Shown here one piece after another: positions 22,401-30,495 of a stretch of DNA of 64,000 nucleotides (positions within the stretch are counted from its first letter, which is position 1; each line of letters opens with the position of its first letter). The notes beneath the pieces were generated by a model. The model was not told where the DNA came from. It worked only from the letters and a program-made list of their open reading frames with translations, and ran no database searches. The position numbers were made by a program, and so were the translations under genes. This DNA is from Mytilus edulis. Its lineage: Eukaryota; Mollusca; Bivalvia; Mytilida; Mytilidae. Location of the stretch: assembly GCF_963676685.1 (NCBI RefSeq), contig NC_092345.1, positions 51,953,527 through 52,017,526 of the forward strand, written 5' to 3'.

Positions 22401-22981
22401 TTTAATTTTCTGCAAAATTATAATAAATGTTAAAAATTTAACTCAATTATTCTTATACAATTACCATGTTACTTGAAAGGAATGGGTGTCAAATGTAAAT
22501 GAAACATACAAATAAATGGCAAGGAAATGAAAATTCATATAACAAATAAAATGTGGAAGGCAATTTATTTACATAGCTAAGAGATCTATACAGAGCATAG
22601 GATTCAATATATAGAACATACTTATAACAAACTTACCTGGTACGCACTTGTTAATCCAAGATTGTGAAAAAATGGCAGAAAAACATAACACGTCGCAGGG
22701 TACGTAAGTAGACCAGAAAATGCAACTAAATAATATTGACTTCCAAAAACATACATTTCTGTCGGTGTACCTAACACGGTAATAGCAGACATGTAACTTG
22801 CTACTAAAGACATTGCAACCGGAAATACGGGCATTTCTCTGCCACCCATGAGAATGTCGTCTGCTGAAGCCTCTTTCGCGCCCCATTTTTCTTTAAGTAA
22901 ATAGTATACTCCTATGAGTCCAGAAACTATTAGTACAGCACCAAACAAACAATAGTCCAAAGCTGTAAAGGTAGCAGCCAT
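7244..22981 (-). CDS. SLC5-family sodium/solute symporter, SMCT-like (15 exons)
   Basis: Complete gene: coding exons of 345, 66, 52, 68, 155, 141, 130, 89, 125, 71, 87, 230, 101, 68 and 171 nt, all phases matching, give 1899 nt and 632 residues, close to the roughly 610 of human SLC5A8. Family hallmarks in order: DDILMGGREMPVFPVAMSL, TVLGTPTEMYVFG, YLELRF, LYAPALALNQVTG, GGLRAVLWTDTFQ, IYGANQTMLQRYMS, IPGLFVACIFSAALSS, CLNALSITVLEDLIKP and VLGMAGGPLLALF. The protein should span the plasma membrane 13 times or so and use the sodium gradient to import a small solute. SLC5A8/A12 (monocarboxylates) is the closest match by eye, with SLC5A6 (biotin, pantothenate) the alternative; substrate cannot be told from sequence. 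The start ATG has A at -3 and G at +4. The C-terminal tail has CCC and CFNC, then an acidic run DEEDEDDD. The terminal residues are not a classical PDZ ligand. Confidence 0.93.
7523..8612. mobile_element. 1.1-kb fold-back element in the last SLC5 intron
   Basis: Left and right halves are inverted copies. Outer ends share 'gtgaagttattcgatattcg' (left) and its complement before 'cttcacata' (right). Middle parts share the inverted ends around 'ctgctagcagtcggttcg'. Inner arms share 'cgaaaacctacctga' and 'gcttaaatgacggtgaggcc'. The unpaired centre is about 7980-8097. No coding sequence is seen. It probably arose from a mobile element with very long inverted repeats. Confidence 0.75.
8790..8980 (+). 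repeat. Degenerate retroelement tail, family B
   Basis: Weak matches in order to the family B tail: 'aaacaaaaataccgaattcc', 'aaagaatggaaaacaactgt', 'tgtattccttta', 'gatggttaaaccc'. Too diverged for firm borders. Confidence 0.35.
9168..9235 (-). CDS. SLC5 exon 14, Cys-rich juxtamembrane (residues 554-576)
   Basis: 68 nt between GTGTCAG and the strong donor GTAAGT. It is needed to repair the phase: exon 13 ends in phase 1 and exon 15 begins in phase 0. It encodes (E)KLCCCLPEFFMRCFNCNQ then L-W-K-Y. It follows the last membrane helix, where cysteines could be palmitoylated (inference). Support is splice sites and phase only, as the tail is not conserved across the family. Confidence 0.65.
9760..9905 (+). 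repeat. Degenerate retroelement tail, family A
   Basis: Contains 'attttgccatggatttgtta' and 'actatgagtttgaatctttc', diverged versions of the family A tail blocks 'ttagccatggcgttgtcag' and 'tatgagtttgattgtccc'. Confidence 0.45.
10009..10109 (-). CDS. SLC5 exon 13 (residues 520-553)
   Basis: Encodes (W)SGYKIIYQLSFLWYPTVA then VGISVVFGILISWAT, the last membrane segment. The Y-x-L-S-x-L-W-Y...G order matches the W-Y-S-L-S-Y-L-Y region of SLC5A8. The acceptor is TTATTTAATAG and the donor CAG|GTATGT, phase 1. Confidence 0.9.
10455..10615 (-). repeat. SINE-like repeat F in the intron after SLC5 exon 12
   Basis: Read on the minus strand it holds the family core: 'aaaggtaccaggattataat', 'acgtcagatgtgcgtttcgt', 'ctacataagac', and 'agcattgcggacccaaaatt'. 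Sister copies lie at 12902, 43460, 52588, 54160 and 55358. Confidence 0.7.
10751..10980 (-). CDS. SLC5 exon 12 (residues 444-519)
   Basis: Encodes a membrane segment, GATVGTIIGSIVIFWIVAGA, then an extracellular loop with PLPELPFRTDGC and a long polar stretch ending D-H-S-V-D-W. The loop matches the P-P-L-P...C loop of SMCT proteins. The acceptor is TACTTTCAG and the donor CTG|GTAAAC, phase 2. Confidence 0.9.
11700..11822 (+). repeat. Irregular short tandem repeats ('aataaggaatggac')
   Basis: Repeated blocks 'taaggaatggacaataatg', 'gaaataaggaataaggaatg' and 'gactataatg' make an imperfect array of about 120 bp in an SLC5 intron. Confidence 0.5.
12661..12803. repeat. Hairpin-forming inverted repeat
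   Basis: The 40-nt arms 12661-12700 and 12764-12803 are complementary, with 'aataactgtttagtgtcttt' on the left and its complement on the right, separated by 63 nt. Likely a MITE remnant within an SLC5 intron. Confidence 0.75.
12902..13080 (-). repeat. SINE-like repeat F in an SLC5 intron
   Basis: Minus-strand reading shows the family F order: 'ccaggactaaattttgtata', 'cgccagacacgcgcatcc', 'aagactcatcagtgacgctc', then 'acgaagaccaaaattcc'. Confidence 0.75.
13613..13699 (-). CDS. SLC5 exon 11 (residues 415-443)
   Basis: Encodes IMITVLGMAGGPLLALFIMG then M-F-M-P-C-V-N-A-V. G-M-x-G-G-P-L is the conserved motif. The acceptor is TCTTTTGTTAG and the donor GTG|GTGAGT, phase 0. Confidence 0.92.
14343..14413 (-). 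CDS. SLC5 exon 10 (residues 391-414)
   Basis: 71 nt encoding one membrane segment, (G)VLGGLLVIGLAFLCYFLG then T-T-V-L-Q. The acceptor is TTGATTTCAG and the donor CAG|GTACTT, phase 0. Confidence 0.9.
14757..15038. mobile_element. MITE with 19-bp terminal inverted repeats
   Basis: The left end is TAAGGTGGTACCTAACACT and the right end is its exact complement, AGTGTTAGGTACCACCTTA. The element is 282 bp with no coding capacity and lies in the intron between SLC5 exons 9 and 10. The outermost TA could be the target duplication. Confidence 0.88.
15197..15321 (-). CDS. SLC5 exon 9 (residues 349-390)
   Basis: Begins (S)SISSCLNALSITVLEDLI then K-P, equivalent to SSSINALAAVTVEDLIKP of the human protein. 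A cytoplasmic loop follows (DYCDVTLSQRTEARLAKLL). The acceptor is TCATTGTAG and the donor TAG|GTAATT, phase 1. Confidence 0.92.
15999..16087 (-). CDS. SLC5 exon 8 (residues 320-348)
   Basis: Encodes LLPYFVMETLGTVNGIPGLF then VACIFSAAL. The P-G-L-F-V-A-C block is family-typical. The acceptor is TTTTCAG and the donor AAG|GTAATA, phase 2. Confidence 0.92.
16745..16874 (-). CDS. SLC5 exon 7 (residues 276-319)
   Basis: Encodes ALFISLPATILLITLVCLSG, LVIYAAYATCDPLLDGKI and L-A-R-D-Q. The C-D-P and D-Q positions agree with human SLC5A8 (CDPW...APDQ). The acceptor is TATCTTTCAG and the donor CAG|GTGAGA, phase 0. Confidence 0.92.
16912..17077. repeat. Inverted repeat (attgtatagcaatataatat arms)
   Basis: Arms near 16912-16945 and 17045-17077 are complementary around 'attgtatagcaatataata' and 'agaaagtaa'. 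The centre includes 'gatgacgtcatcaa', itself a palindrome. It lies in the SLC5 intron between exons 6 and 7. Confidence 0.7.
17082..17200. repeat. Inverted repeat with 34-nt arms
   Basis: Arms 17082-17115 and 17167-17200 are complementary ('gggttattgcatgaatattg' and 'gggaatagtgtccc' against their complements). The loop contains a smaller hairpin, 'tattgcac...gtgcaata'. It directly abuts the inverted repeat at 16912-17077, suggesting one composite fold-back element. Confidence 0.78.
17927..18455 (+). repeat. 35-bp minisatellite, about 11 copies, interrupted
   Basis: The consensus unit has 'atgtgcactgttcagacaat' then 'tgtcttccagttaat'. About 11 units run from 18067 to 18455, with a further half unit (acaattgtcttgcagttaa) at 17940-17958 cut off from the rest by an inserted retroelement tail. 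Unit length varies from 34 to 37 bp. Located in an SLC5 intron; readings through it are artefacts. Confidence 0.85.
17959..18064 (-). mobile_element. Retroelement family A 3' tail inserted in the minisatellite
   Basis: Minus-strand reading contains 'ttagccatggcgttgtcatt' and 'gtccctctggtatcgttcgt', the family A terminal blocks. It sits between 'gcagttaa' and 'taatatgtgcac' of the 35-bp array, so it inserted after the array had formed. No RT coding remains. Confidence 0.75.
18780..18920 (-). CDS. SLC5 exon 6 (residues 229-275)
   Basis: The acceptor is GGTCAATTTTCAG. It encodes (N)FDPSPFVRCTFWGLIVGS and then IYGANQTMLQRYMSISN. The Y-G-x-N-Q-x-x-x-Q-R-Y block is diagnostic of SLC5. The donor is GTAAGT, phase 2. 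Confidence 0.92.
19351..19505 (-). CDS. SLC5 exon 5 (residues 178-228)
   Basis: Begins GGLRAVLWTDTFQ, the best-conserved SLC5 motif, after the acceptor TATATTCTGAAG, and runs on as FIVVGGLIGIISIGSSKLGG. It ends in phase 2 (AA) at the donor GTAAGC. Confidence 0.93.
19969..20036 (-). CDS. SLC5 exon 4 (residues 155-177)
   Basis: 68 nt encoding (V)TGLSLWGSILSVGIVVTFYT then S-M. The acceptor is ATATTGTAG and the donor GTACGT, phase 0. An earlier AG (CACAATCTTAG) would also keep a frame but gives residues that do not fit the family, so the inner acceptor is chosen. Confidence 0.88.
20494..20545 (-). CDS. SLC5 exon 3, 52 nt, with GC donor (residues 138-154)
   Basis: Encodes LLYMAVVLYAPALALNQ, matching the human SLC5A8 segment ending YAPALALNQVTG. 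The acceptor is TTTTTTCTGCTTCAG. The 3' border reads CAAG|GCAAGT, a GC donor with otherwise perfect consensus; no GT donor nearby keeps the frame. It ends in phase 1 (G) and joins TA of the next exon to restore V-T-G. A 94-codon plus-strand open reading across this position is a shadow. Confidence 0.88.
20690..21070. repeat. 20-bp tandem repeat ('acatgagaaatgtccctttg')
   Basis: Many copies of the 20-bp unit, best preserved at 20815-20990 with more diverged flanks. Minus-strand readings such as S-C-Q-R-E-I-S-H-V-K-G come from this array and are not a gene. Located in the SLC5 intron between exons 2 and 3. Confidence 0.85.
21246..21445 (+). repeat. 17-bp tandem repeat ('catttgtcacatctaaa'), about 11 copies
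   Basis: Units 'catttgtcacatctata', 'catttgtcacatctaat' and 'catttgtcacatctaaa' follow each other without gaps. It lies in the same SLC5 intron as the 20-bp array, 180 bp away. Confidence 0.88.
22150..22215 (-). CDS. SLC5 exon 2 (residues 116-137)
   Basis: 66 nt encoding YLELRFCRATRYLAGGIFAL plus E-M. It completes the family motif (A/T)-Y-(Q/E)-Y-L-E-x-R-F across the intron. The acceptor is TATTTAG and the donor GTAACT, phase 0 on both sides. Confidence 0.92.
22306..22392 (-). repeat. Dispersed repeat H, fragment
   Basis: Plus strand reads 'tgtctgctctttggtctggt' and 'tgttgtctcgttgatatatt', the complement of the repeat H block at 51141. Short and diverged. Confidence 0.5.
22637..22981 (-). 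CDS. SLC5 exon 1 (residues 1-115)
   Basis: ATG at 22981 starts MAATFTALDYCLFGAVLIVS. The exon covers the first three membrane segments and ends T-S-A-Y-Q before the donor GTAAGT, phase 0. It contains the SLC5 block MGGREMPVFPVAMSLVAS and the TVLGTPTEMY motif. Readings of the other minus-strand frame are shadows. Confidence 0.93.
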
Positions 22982-24905
22982 ATTGTATTTTTATGAATGT
23001 AGCAATAATTTAACTGGCTTTATGTATTAACAACAAAGAATATAAAACATCTATTTTCAGAAAAAAATCCTGTTTCATGTGGTAAACGGACTACACGTGG
23101 CCTTTAACACTGGACATAACCTTCTACAAATACGTCTATTTCACAATATTTAGCTGTGAAATAGATAAGGAATTAAGAATAAACTAAGATAGACCTTGAT
23201 CGCAGAATACACTTACGAAGATTGTATTTGTTATCTTAAGCTCGTGTTCGGTGTACTTTAACATGTTAATTCGAGAATGTTATACTATAAAGTCTGGATG
23301 AAATTAAAGCATGTTTGTTTTCTTATTGCGCGTTAAAATAAAGAAAATATATTTTTTTTTAAACAATTATAATGTAACAGTTTTTTTTTAATGTTTTTGT
23401 AATAAAAATGATACAGTCTGTATTTACCTTCCATTGGTGAAATACTGGTTCGAATATTAAACACATGTATTAGAATTTCATGACCGGGTTAATGAAAAAC
23501 AACGTAATTTTTTCTCAACCAAAAAAAAAGAATTTACCTGAAAATAGCGAATTTAGCGTAAAATTGTAGGTCACAGGTTCAAATAAAAATGGTATTCCTG
23601 ACTTGATTCGATAATAAAGTTTTGATTGGCTCCACAAAAACAGCGTTTTGTTTTTATCGAAATAAAACAGACTGTAATCTGCTTTTAATTTGGAAAAAGG
23701 TTTATAATTTAAAAAATAAAATACACAACTATAATTTAAAACTACTTCTAAATATGTTTTGAACCCACTCATATATATTTTATAACACAACAATTTAAAA
23801 CATAAAATTGAAAATTTGCGCACCGTGTTTTCAAAATATGATATGATTATAAAAAGTGAGGTACGTAGATAACGGAAATAAGATACCCCTTCCAACTCAT
23901 TAAAATACATTCTGTGTACCTACAAAATATAAGTGTAAACAAAGTTAAAATACAGAGTAATTTTTTTTCCTGAAATTATTTCAGTAGTAATCTGTATACA
24001 TAATATTGATACATAGAATGTAAATCTAACCATTTTATTATTATTAATTTACTGAACAATCTCCCTGTTTGTTCGGTAAAACTAACACTATACAGGGGTG
24101 CCCTGTCAAATGATGTAGACATGGTATTCATTATAACAGCAATAGTGCAATAAATCAGATTTAAGATAAAAAAAAAATGTAAACAAAAGTCGACAGATAT
24201 ACGAAATTCGAAAAATTGGATTCAAGTAGTCTCCGGTGGATACTATTAGCAACTGCTATCTGTAATCAGGGATGTATAGAATTTTACACCGATGTTCAAT
24301 TTGATTTATACAAAAAAAGATCACGTGTTTATAGTTTAACATGGAAACAGCTAAATATATACCTTTCAAAGTTTCAAGTTTCAAGTAATTGTGCCATAAT
24401 CACACCTTCCATTTACCTGAATTTGATAGCTGCAAATAATCTAGAATTCTCAGAAAATACAGCTGAAATTTACCCCAAATAACTCTCCTTAAATTAATTT
24501 GATATAATTATTAAATAGTCCTATCCAATATATAGATGTCACTATCGCAAAATCAATGCAAATGTAAACGAATAAAGAGACGATTTTTCGTTCCTTATGG
24601 TTGATTTTACTTTTTGTTTTGATGTTTATTTGACTTTTCCCCCTTCTAACTGTGTGTATATTTCCAAACACGTTCGCTTAGTTTATGTTTGTTGTGAGTT
24701 AAAACTGCAGTATTGCATATATACATTTTTACAAGGACTTGGTTGTACCTGTAGGTTCCTTTTACAAAACGACATTTCAAATCTTACGTTTGCGGTAATG
24801 TAATTTATAAAGCACTTAAAATGAAATACGATCCATGTAAACTTATTGATCATTTGAATCAACTTATCCAAAACGATATCATTTAAACACCACTGTATTG
24901 AAATC
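22982..24905. other. Upstream region of the SLC5 gene, nothing recognised
   Basis: AT-rich, without a clear TATA box or repeat family. A possible minus-strand 5' UTR donor (GAAG|GTAAAT near 23428) is the only splice-like signal. The long minus-strand reading at 23515-23910 and the plus-strand reading at 24216-24482 have low-complexity Phe/Tyr/Leu or scrambled composition and no motif. Confidence 0.4.
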
Positions 24906-24909
24906 AACA

Positions 24910-24962
24910 TCAAGTATAGGTAAATGAGTTGAAAACTCATCTGAAAAATCAAGGATAGGTAA
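24910..24962 (+). repeat. 38-bp host repeat, left of the TIR element
   Basis: Contains 'aggtaaatgagttgaaaact', 'catctgaaaaatcaaggata' and 'ggtaa', and continues at 26394 after the inserted element. Confidence 0.65.
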
Positions 24963-26393
24963 TACCCCAGTCCCACTAGGCCACGATCGTACTACGATCT
25001 GTGAAAAAAATGCAAATTTTGATGATCGTAGTGCGATCGTGTAGATCGCAGTAAGGTCGTATCACGGTCGTGGTGAGGTCTTCAAGATCGTGAAGAGCGT
25101 GGCCAGCTTTGAACATGTTCAAAACAATCGTGGTGCGGTCGTGGCGAAATCAGGTCGTAGTAGAAGCGTAGTGAGAGCGCACTAAGATCGTAGTAAGATC
25201 GCTGTATAATCGTAGCGAGAGCGTAGCGAAAGCGTGATTCTATTCGGAGAGACTGTGGTACGATCACAGAGCGACGTTATCACGACCTCACTACGACCAT
25301 CACGTTCTCACTGCGACCAAACTAAGCTTCCACTACAACTATACCAAGCTGTTCACGACCATAGTACGATTCTAGCACGCCCTTGCCGTCCTCATCACGC
25401 TCTTCTTACGACCTGACTACGTTCACACTACGATCATCATTCTCATTGTCATTTTCATATAAAATATATAAAAAAGCTCCCTAGATTTTGTTTGTTTGAA
25501 TGTAATTATCCATTTGCTCTAACGGCTCAACTATGCTTTTCGTTTTTATATAGATTAGACCGTTGGTTTTCCCGTTTAAATGGTTTAACACTAGTAATAA
25601 TTTGGGTCCTTTATAGCGTGCTGATTGATGTGAGCCAAGGCTCCGTGTTGAAGGCCGTACCTTGGCCTATAATGGTTTACTTTTATAAATTGTTACTTGG
25701 ATGGAGAGTTGTCTCATTGGCACTCATACCACATCTTCCTATATATATTGATACATCTATGTCATCTCTGCTATCGTTCACTAAAATATCGTCATTGAGC
25801 TTTATTGACCAGCAATTATATATATAGGTTGTAATTTAGGTTGGATTGGTCGGTCCGACATCTCTGCTTGATCAGGATTCGTTACTTTGCTCCCTCTGCC
25901 TCTACATCAACTCCTACCACCATTCCCACGTGTTCTGGTAGATTTTGGTGGTATGACTGTATTGTTTCCGAGAAATCTACGATTTAATCAGATATAGAAG
26001 GAATTGAACTGTATTGATATGGAACACGATGTTGACGTTATTGCTGAGAACGTAGTAAGATCGCGCTATGAACGTAGTATAATCGTGGTAAGAACGTGTT
26101 ATAATCGCAGTAAGATCGTGTTGCAATCGGATAACTCGTGGTATGGTCGTAGTGAGAACGTGAAGAGCGTAGAAAAATCTTGATAAGCGTAGTGAGGTCG
26201 CAGAATAAGCGCGGTGAGAACTTGGTATAATCGTAGCGGGATCTTTGTAGAAGCGTAGAGAGGACGTAGTAGCATCGTGAAAGCAACGAAAATTTACATT
26301 TTCATGCCGCTCATACCGCGACTTCACCACGATCTAAATTTATTTTAGATCGTGGTGAGCTTGGTGCGATCGTGGTCTAGTGGGACTGGGGCT
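24963..26393. mobile_element. 1.43-kb TIR element with arrays of 'gatcgtagtgag' motifs
   Basis: The ends are inverted: left TACCCCAGTCCCACTAG then GCCACGATCGTA; right (complement) AGCCCCAGTCCCACTAG then ACCACGATCGCA. It interrupts a 38-bp host repeat whose halves ('ggtaa' and 'taaatgagttg') show a TAA target duplication, as in PIF/Harbinger elements. Next to each end is a dense array of about 10-mers resembling gatcgtagtg/cgatcttactac (24984-25440 and 26036-26375). The middle contains a nested copy of repeat C. No transposase is seen, so it is non-autonomous. The superfamily call rests on the 3-bp duplication only. Confidence 0.8.
25545..25752 (-). repeat. SINE-like repeat C nested in the TIR element
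   Basis: Plus strand reads 'ttttcccgtttaaatggttt', 'ccaaggctccgtgttgaagg' and 'gttgtctcattggcactcat' then 'accacatctt', the exact complement of the family order. The open reading over it is an artefact. Confidence 0.75.
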
Positions 26394-26465
26394 TAAATGA
26401 GTTGAAAACTCATCTTTAAAATCAAGGATAGGTAAATGAGTTGGAAACTCATCTGTAAAAAAGTC
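26394..26465 (+). repeat. 38-bp host repeat, right of the TIR element
   Basis: Two further units: 'taaatgagttgaaaactcat' then 'ctttaaaatcaaggatagg' and 'taaatgagttggaaactcat'. The block 'atgagtt..aaactcat' is itself nearly palindromic. Confidence 0.65.
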
Positions 26466-26679
26466 ACAGAAGATTACAAGGAGATATTCAAACTCATATG
26501 TCATGCACATATTTGGAAATATTTGTCCCCAACTGCCAATTTTAAAACAGATGTTGGCGTCTTTAAAGTATTTAATCGTCCCTTTGTGTAATGGCTTCCC
26601 TTTGATCAGCAACTATAAAGGAAATTATGATCGGAGAAATTCAACCTCTGAATAACCCTATCAACATGGAATTATTAAT

Positions 26680-26740
26680 TATATATGCAGATTCTGCTGG
26701 AAAGTTGCTGCATAGAAATGAGATGTTCACAATTGTAAAT
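26680..26740 (+). mobile_element. Small fragment of family A retroelement
   Basis: 'atatatgcagattctgctgg' and 'aaatgagatgttcacaattg' match blocks near 27540-27590 in the larger copy. No independent gene is supported here. Confidence 0.35.
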
Positions 26741-27018
26741 GTTATATCAGTGAATGATATAAGTATTATTTTGTTTGATTGTACTCAATCTGTCGAACAA
26801 GTTATATTTTTTAACCCTGAAAATATTAAATCGATTGCAACTTGAAGCATACATTCACGTTAATTTTAGACTATATAAAAAACATTTAATTCAACCTCAG
26901 TCTACCAAGTACATAGTACATTAGGGGTAATATACGTAACAGAGGAAACTAAGCAAACTGATATTGATACATAAATGAACAAAGGACTTCTAGCAGTTAC
27001 TGGCATGCCAGCTCCAGA

Positions 27019-27640
27019 CCTGAATTAAAAGAGGGACGAAAGACACCAGAGGGACAGTCAAACTCATAAATCGAAAATAAACTGACAACGTCATGGCTAA
27101 AATGAAAAAGACAGTCAGACAAACAATAGTACACATGACATAACACAGAAAACTAAAGAATAAACAACACGAACCCAATTAAAAATCAGGTGCTCCAGAA
27201 GGGTAAGCAGATTCTGCTTCACTTGGAAACCCGTCATGTTTCTTATGTGATAACAAATCCGTTAAATAGTCTAATTAGGTAGTCACATTCATGACAGGAA
27301 AGTGGATTGTAGTTGCGACGTAAGGAACATATCCGATATAATTTGTAAAATGGTTATTCCATAACGGTCAACCAACTCGTGATGGCGTCCGTAAAACTTA
27401 CGAAGTGTTGATTTCAACTTCACCCTTTGGAACTTTTGATTTAATAGCTTCCTTATGAGCAACAATCCTCTATCAAGAAAATCATGATAGGAAATGCAAG
27501 CACGGGAATATCGTATCAATTGGGAGATATATAAACCGTATGCAGGTTCTGCTGAAATTTTGCTACTTAGAAATGGAAAGTTCACAATTGGAAAGCTGAA
27601 ATCATCTCTTTTGTCGTAAAGTTTTGTAAACTGATTGAAA
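27019..27640 (-). mobile_element. Retroelement family A remnant: RT C-terminus and tail
   Basis: The minus-strand frame at 27585-27289 reads AYGLYISQLIRYSRACISYH, DFLDRGLLLIRKLLNQ and KFYGRHHELVDRYGI, the C-terminal part of the element's polyprotein. The standard 3' tail follows to about 27019 (a segment with 'ttagccatgacgttgtcag'). The catalytic YIDD region is not in this copy, so it is 5'-truncated. Confidence 0.75.
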
Positions 27641-27644
27641 AACT

Positions 27645-29040
27645 ATGTCTTCGTCGTATGATAATTGAGCATTCTCCCTCACGTTTTGAGTTCAGTATCA
27701 TAATAAAATATATGAGAAAAACATAATCCGTATCTTGCAATTGCAATTGGAAACACATGATTTCAGAATAAATGCGTTTAATCCTAATGCAAAGACCCTA
27801 TGAGTGAATCAATATTAATTCCAAAATGTGCCATAATATTTTAAATACCTGATAACTGAATCGTAACTATATCCCTTCGTAATAGGTCTGTCTAAAGGTT
27901 TTGAGGTGAATGACGATTTTTTTTGTGCTTGTATAGAATATTACCATAAGAAAATGATGCGAAATACATGAACGTATAAGAAATAAATTTTGAGAGTTTT
28001 TCTATGCTGCGTGCAAAGCATTTTCTGGATACATGGTTTATCATGTTTTAACATTCCTGTAAGTCTTATAAAGACTGTTGAGGTAGGTTAAGGAGATGAC
28101 AATTAGATGACTCTTTGTGCTATTTTCCATACCTTGTCAGTTTTAGCTGTGAAATTCGTCGAACAAAGCGGAATAACTTAATATATTTTGTTTGTTAAAA
28201 CAGTGTATGATGTTTACTTCTATGACTGTAGTTCTCTGTGAACCAGGAATAAATCAAACAAAAATAAATGTTGTTGCTTTTATGATATTCAAATTCTGTA
28301 TAAAAAAAAACATAATGATAAATATAAGAAAGAAGATGTGGTATGGTTACCAATAAGACAACTCTCCGCAAGAGACGGAATAAAGCTTGAATAATATCTA
28401 TGTATGTGTTTTGATACAGAATGCTGTTTTCTCATTTTGGTTGGAATGCCCACACAATGAATGCTCTTTGCAACGCATTAATTAAGATATACATGAACAA
28501 TGATGAAGCCAGATGTTGTTTTCGTTGATGGTGTTTAACCTCCATAGTTGTATCATTTGTTGCTTGCTTTCGAACGTAGTAAAATTTGCTTTCGAACGAA
28601 GTGAAATTTGTTTTTATATGTATTCCATTTTTGTAGCTATTATGTTTTCTGTTTTGTTACCGTATAATAAAGTGATTTTAATATATATATATTGGATTTA
28701 TTTCCAAGTGATCCAATATTGGAGGGATTTACAAAAGAAGAAGAAGTTGGCAAGAATTCCATCCTAGCCACTTTCATTTGAGTACTTATTTTCTATTAAG
28801 ATGTTGTGAGGCAACAGTAGTTTTGCGGTAGACATGTAAAATAATTTATGTGTATATATATATAAATCTATGTTTATCCATTAAAAAGTGATAGACGCTT
28901 TATGTGTTTTCAAGTAAATCACATGTTGGTTCCCATTCGAAATGTAAGGAAAAAGAGTTGATATTAAGGAGACTCATTATACTATTTATAATTATAATGT
29001 ATCATCAGATAACTGTAAACTTGACCCATTGACGGTAGCA
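27645..29040. other. Intergenic, no gene seen
   Basis: AT-rich. Only a short repeat C fragment at 28336-28378 ('aagaagatgtggtatggtta', 'agacaactctccgcaag') is recognised. No supported exon. Confidence 0.4.
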
Positions 29041-29041
29041 C

Positions 29042-29334
29042 GGGAGCTACCATTTGATTTTTATGGTGGTGGTGGGGGGGGGGGGGGGGGGGGGGGGGTG
29101 GGGGGCTAGGATGAAAAATTTTGTCCTGCATTTTTTTTTAGTTGTAATCTCTGTCCTGCCTTTTTTTTAATTAGTTTATCCTGACTTTTTTTACCTAAAT
29201 TGTCATCCTGCCTTTTTTTTTTTTGCAAAGTGTCTCATCCTGCCTTTTTTTTTTACTCAAAACTCCTGTCCTGCCTATTTTTTTCAAATTTAATCCTAGC
29301 CTCCCCCCCTCATAAAAATCAAATGGTAGCTCCC
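29042..29334. mobile_element. 293-bp MITE with a 25-G run and 'gtcctgcctttttt' repeats
   Basis: Perfect 24-bp inverted ends start GGGAGCTACCATTTGATTTT (left) and end with the complement at 29311-29334. Inside the left end is a run of 25 consecutive G (29074-29098); inside the right is a short C run. The core has about six T-rich units of roughly 30 bp containing 'tcctgccttttttt'. No coding capacity. Confidence 0.82.
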
Positions 29335-29339
29335 CAAAA

Positions 29340-30265
29340 GGATGAAATTATCGAATTTCAGAGAGCATATGGAGTTTTTGTTTACAGAGACTGGAAATTT
29401 GGATACGACCTGGGTAACTTATCAGTCCTTTAAATAAACATATCTTCAAAGGGTACCAATTCAAAATTTTGTTTTTATTAATATTTTAAAATCAAACTAA
29501 ATATCATTTGTTTAAACATATGCAAATTCATTGCTATACAATCTGTCGATACTTTACCTTGGCATTGGTAAAGGTCATGTTTTTCTGACTGTTAATGACG
29601 TATTTACACTAAATTCATTGGATGTTGATGGATGTTTACTAATTGAAATTGTGGTCTAAGAGTATTCTCATATGTGTACGTAGTGTTATTTTGTTGTGGT
29701 GATGTATAAGTACCTAGCCACATGTACAGTTCTACGTGTTTATTAGATGTGTTCTGCTTTGTATCGATCTGTTGAATATATCTCTTTTCAAGGATGCACT
29801 TAGGTGAGGTTTTGGAATTTGTGTCAAATGTTCGGACTCTTTGGTGTTTTTCCATACAATACAATGTAAAATATTTTGCCCCATAACACCCATTTATTTT
29901 TCCATATAAGACTTAATGGCTCATGAAAGGTCATTTACCAAAATTTTAGAAGATTCTTGATTTTCTTTCTTTTGTTTTGAGACCCAAACAATAGCTATGC
30001 AAATATAAGGTAAAAGTCCGAATCAGCCTTTTCCCGCCATATTAAATCGCAAATATCTCGAAAAGGAGGTCCATGACCTATCAATATTTTTAGCTTATCT
30101 TTATCTTTAATTGATGCTCTACCAGCTTATAGTATGAATTTTAATTTCTTAATTTATTATTTTTTACCTAACCTCACCTAAGTACATCCTTAACTGTTAA
30201 ATATAAAGGTTTTTTTATGGTGTATTGTTACACCATTGTCCAAGGTTAGGTTGGTGCACCGTCTT
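29340..30265. other. Intergenic, no gene seen
   Basis: AT-rich sequence without recognised repeats or exons. The reading at 29604-29864 (minus) has no motif and weak composition. Confidence 0.35.
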
Positions 30266-30269
30266 ACTA

Positions 30270-30495
30270 GCTTAAGCCCATTCTGTAAGTGCTAGGAAGT
30301 CAGGAACCTGTAATTCATCAGTGGTTGTTGTTTGTTGCTGTGTATCATATTTGCAGGCTGTTTGAGTTGTTTTACATTTGTCATTTCGGGACCTTTGATA
30401 GCAGTCTATGCGGTATTGATTTTACTCATTGTTGAATGCCGTGCGGTGACTTATAGTTGATAATGTCTGTGTTATTTGGTCTCTTGTGGAGAGTA
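30270..30495 (-). repeat. SINE-like repeat C, long variant
   Basis: Plus strand contains 'gtcatttcgggacctttgat', 'agcagtctatgcggtattga', 'gttgaatgccgtgcggtgac' and 'tggtctcttgtggagag', the complement of blocks in the long copy at 41107-41530. Confidence 0.65.

Noticed and set aside
23515..23910. 131-codon minus-strand ORF
   Set aside because: Composition is dominated by Phe, Tyr, Leu, Lys and Asn as expected of AT-rich DNA; no motif, no splice context.
27160..27185. Possible tRNA-like or rRNA-like segments in repeats
   Set aside because: I found no cloverleaf with conserved A and B boxes here or elsewhere in the window on reading by eye.
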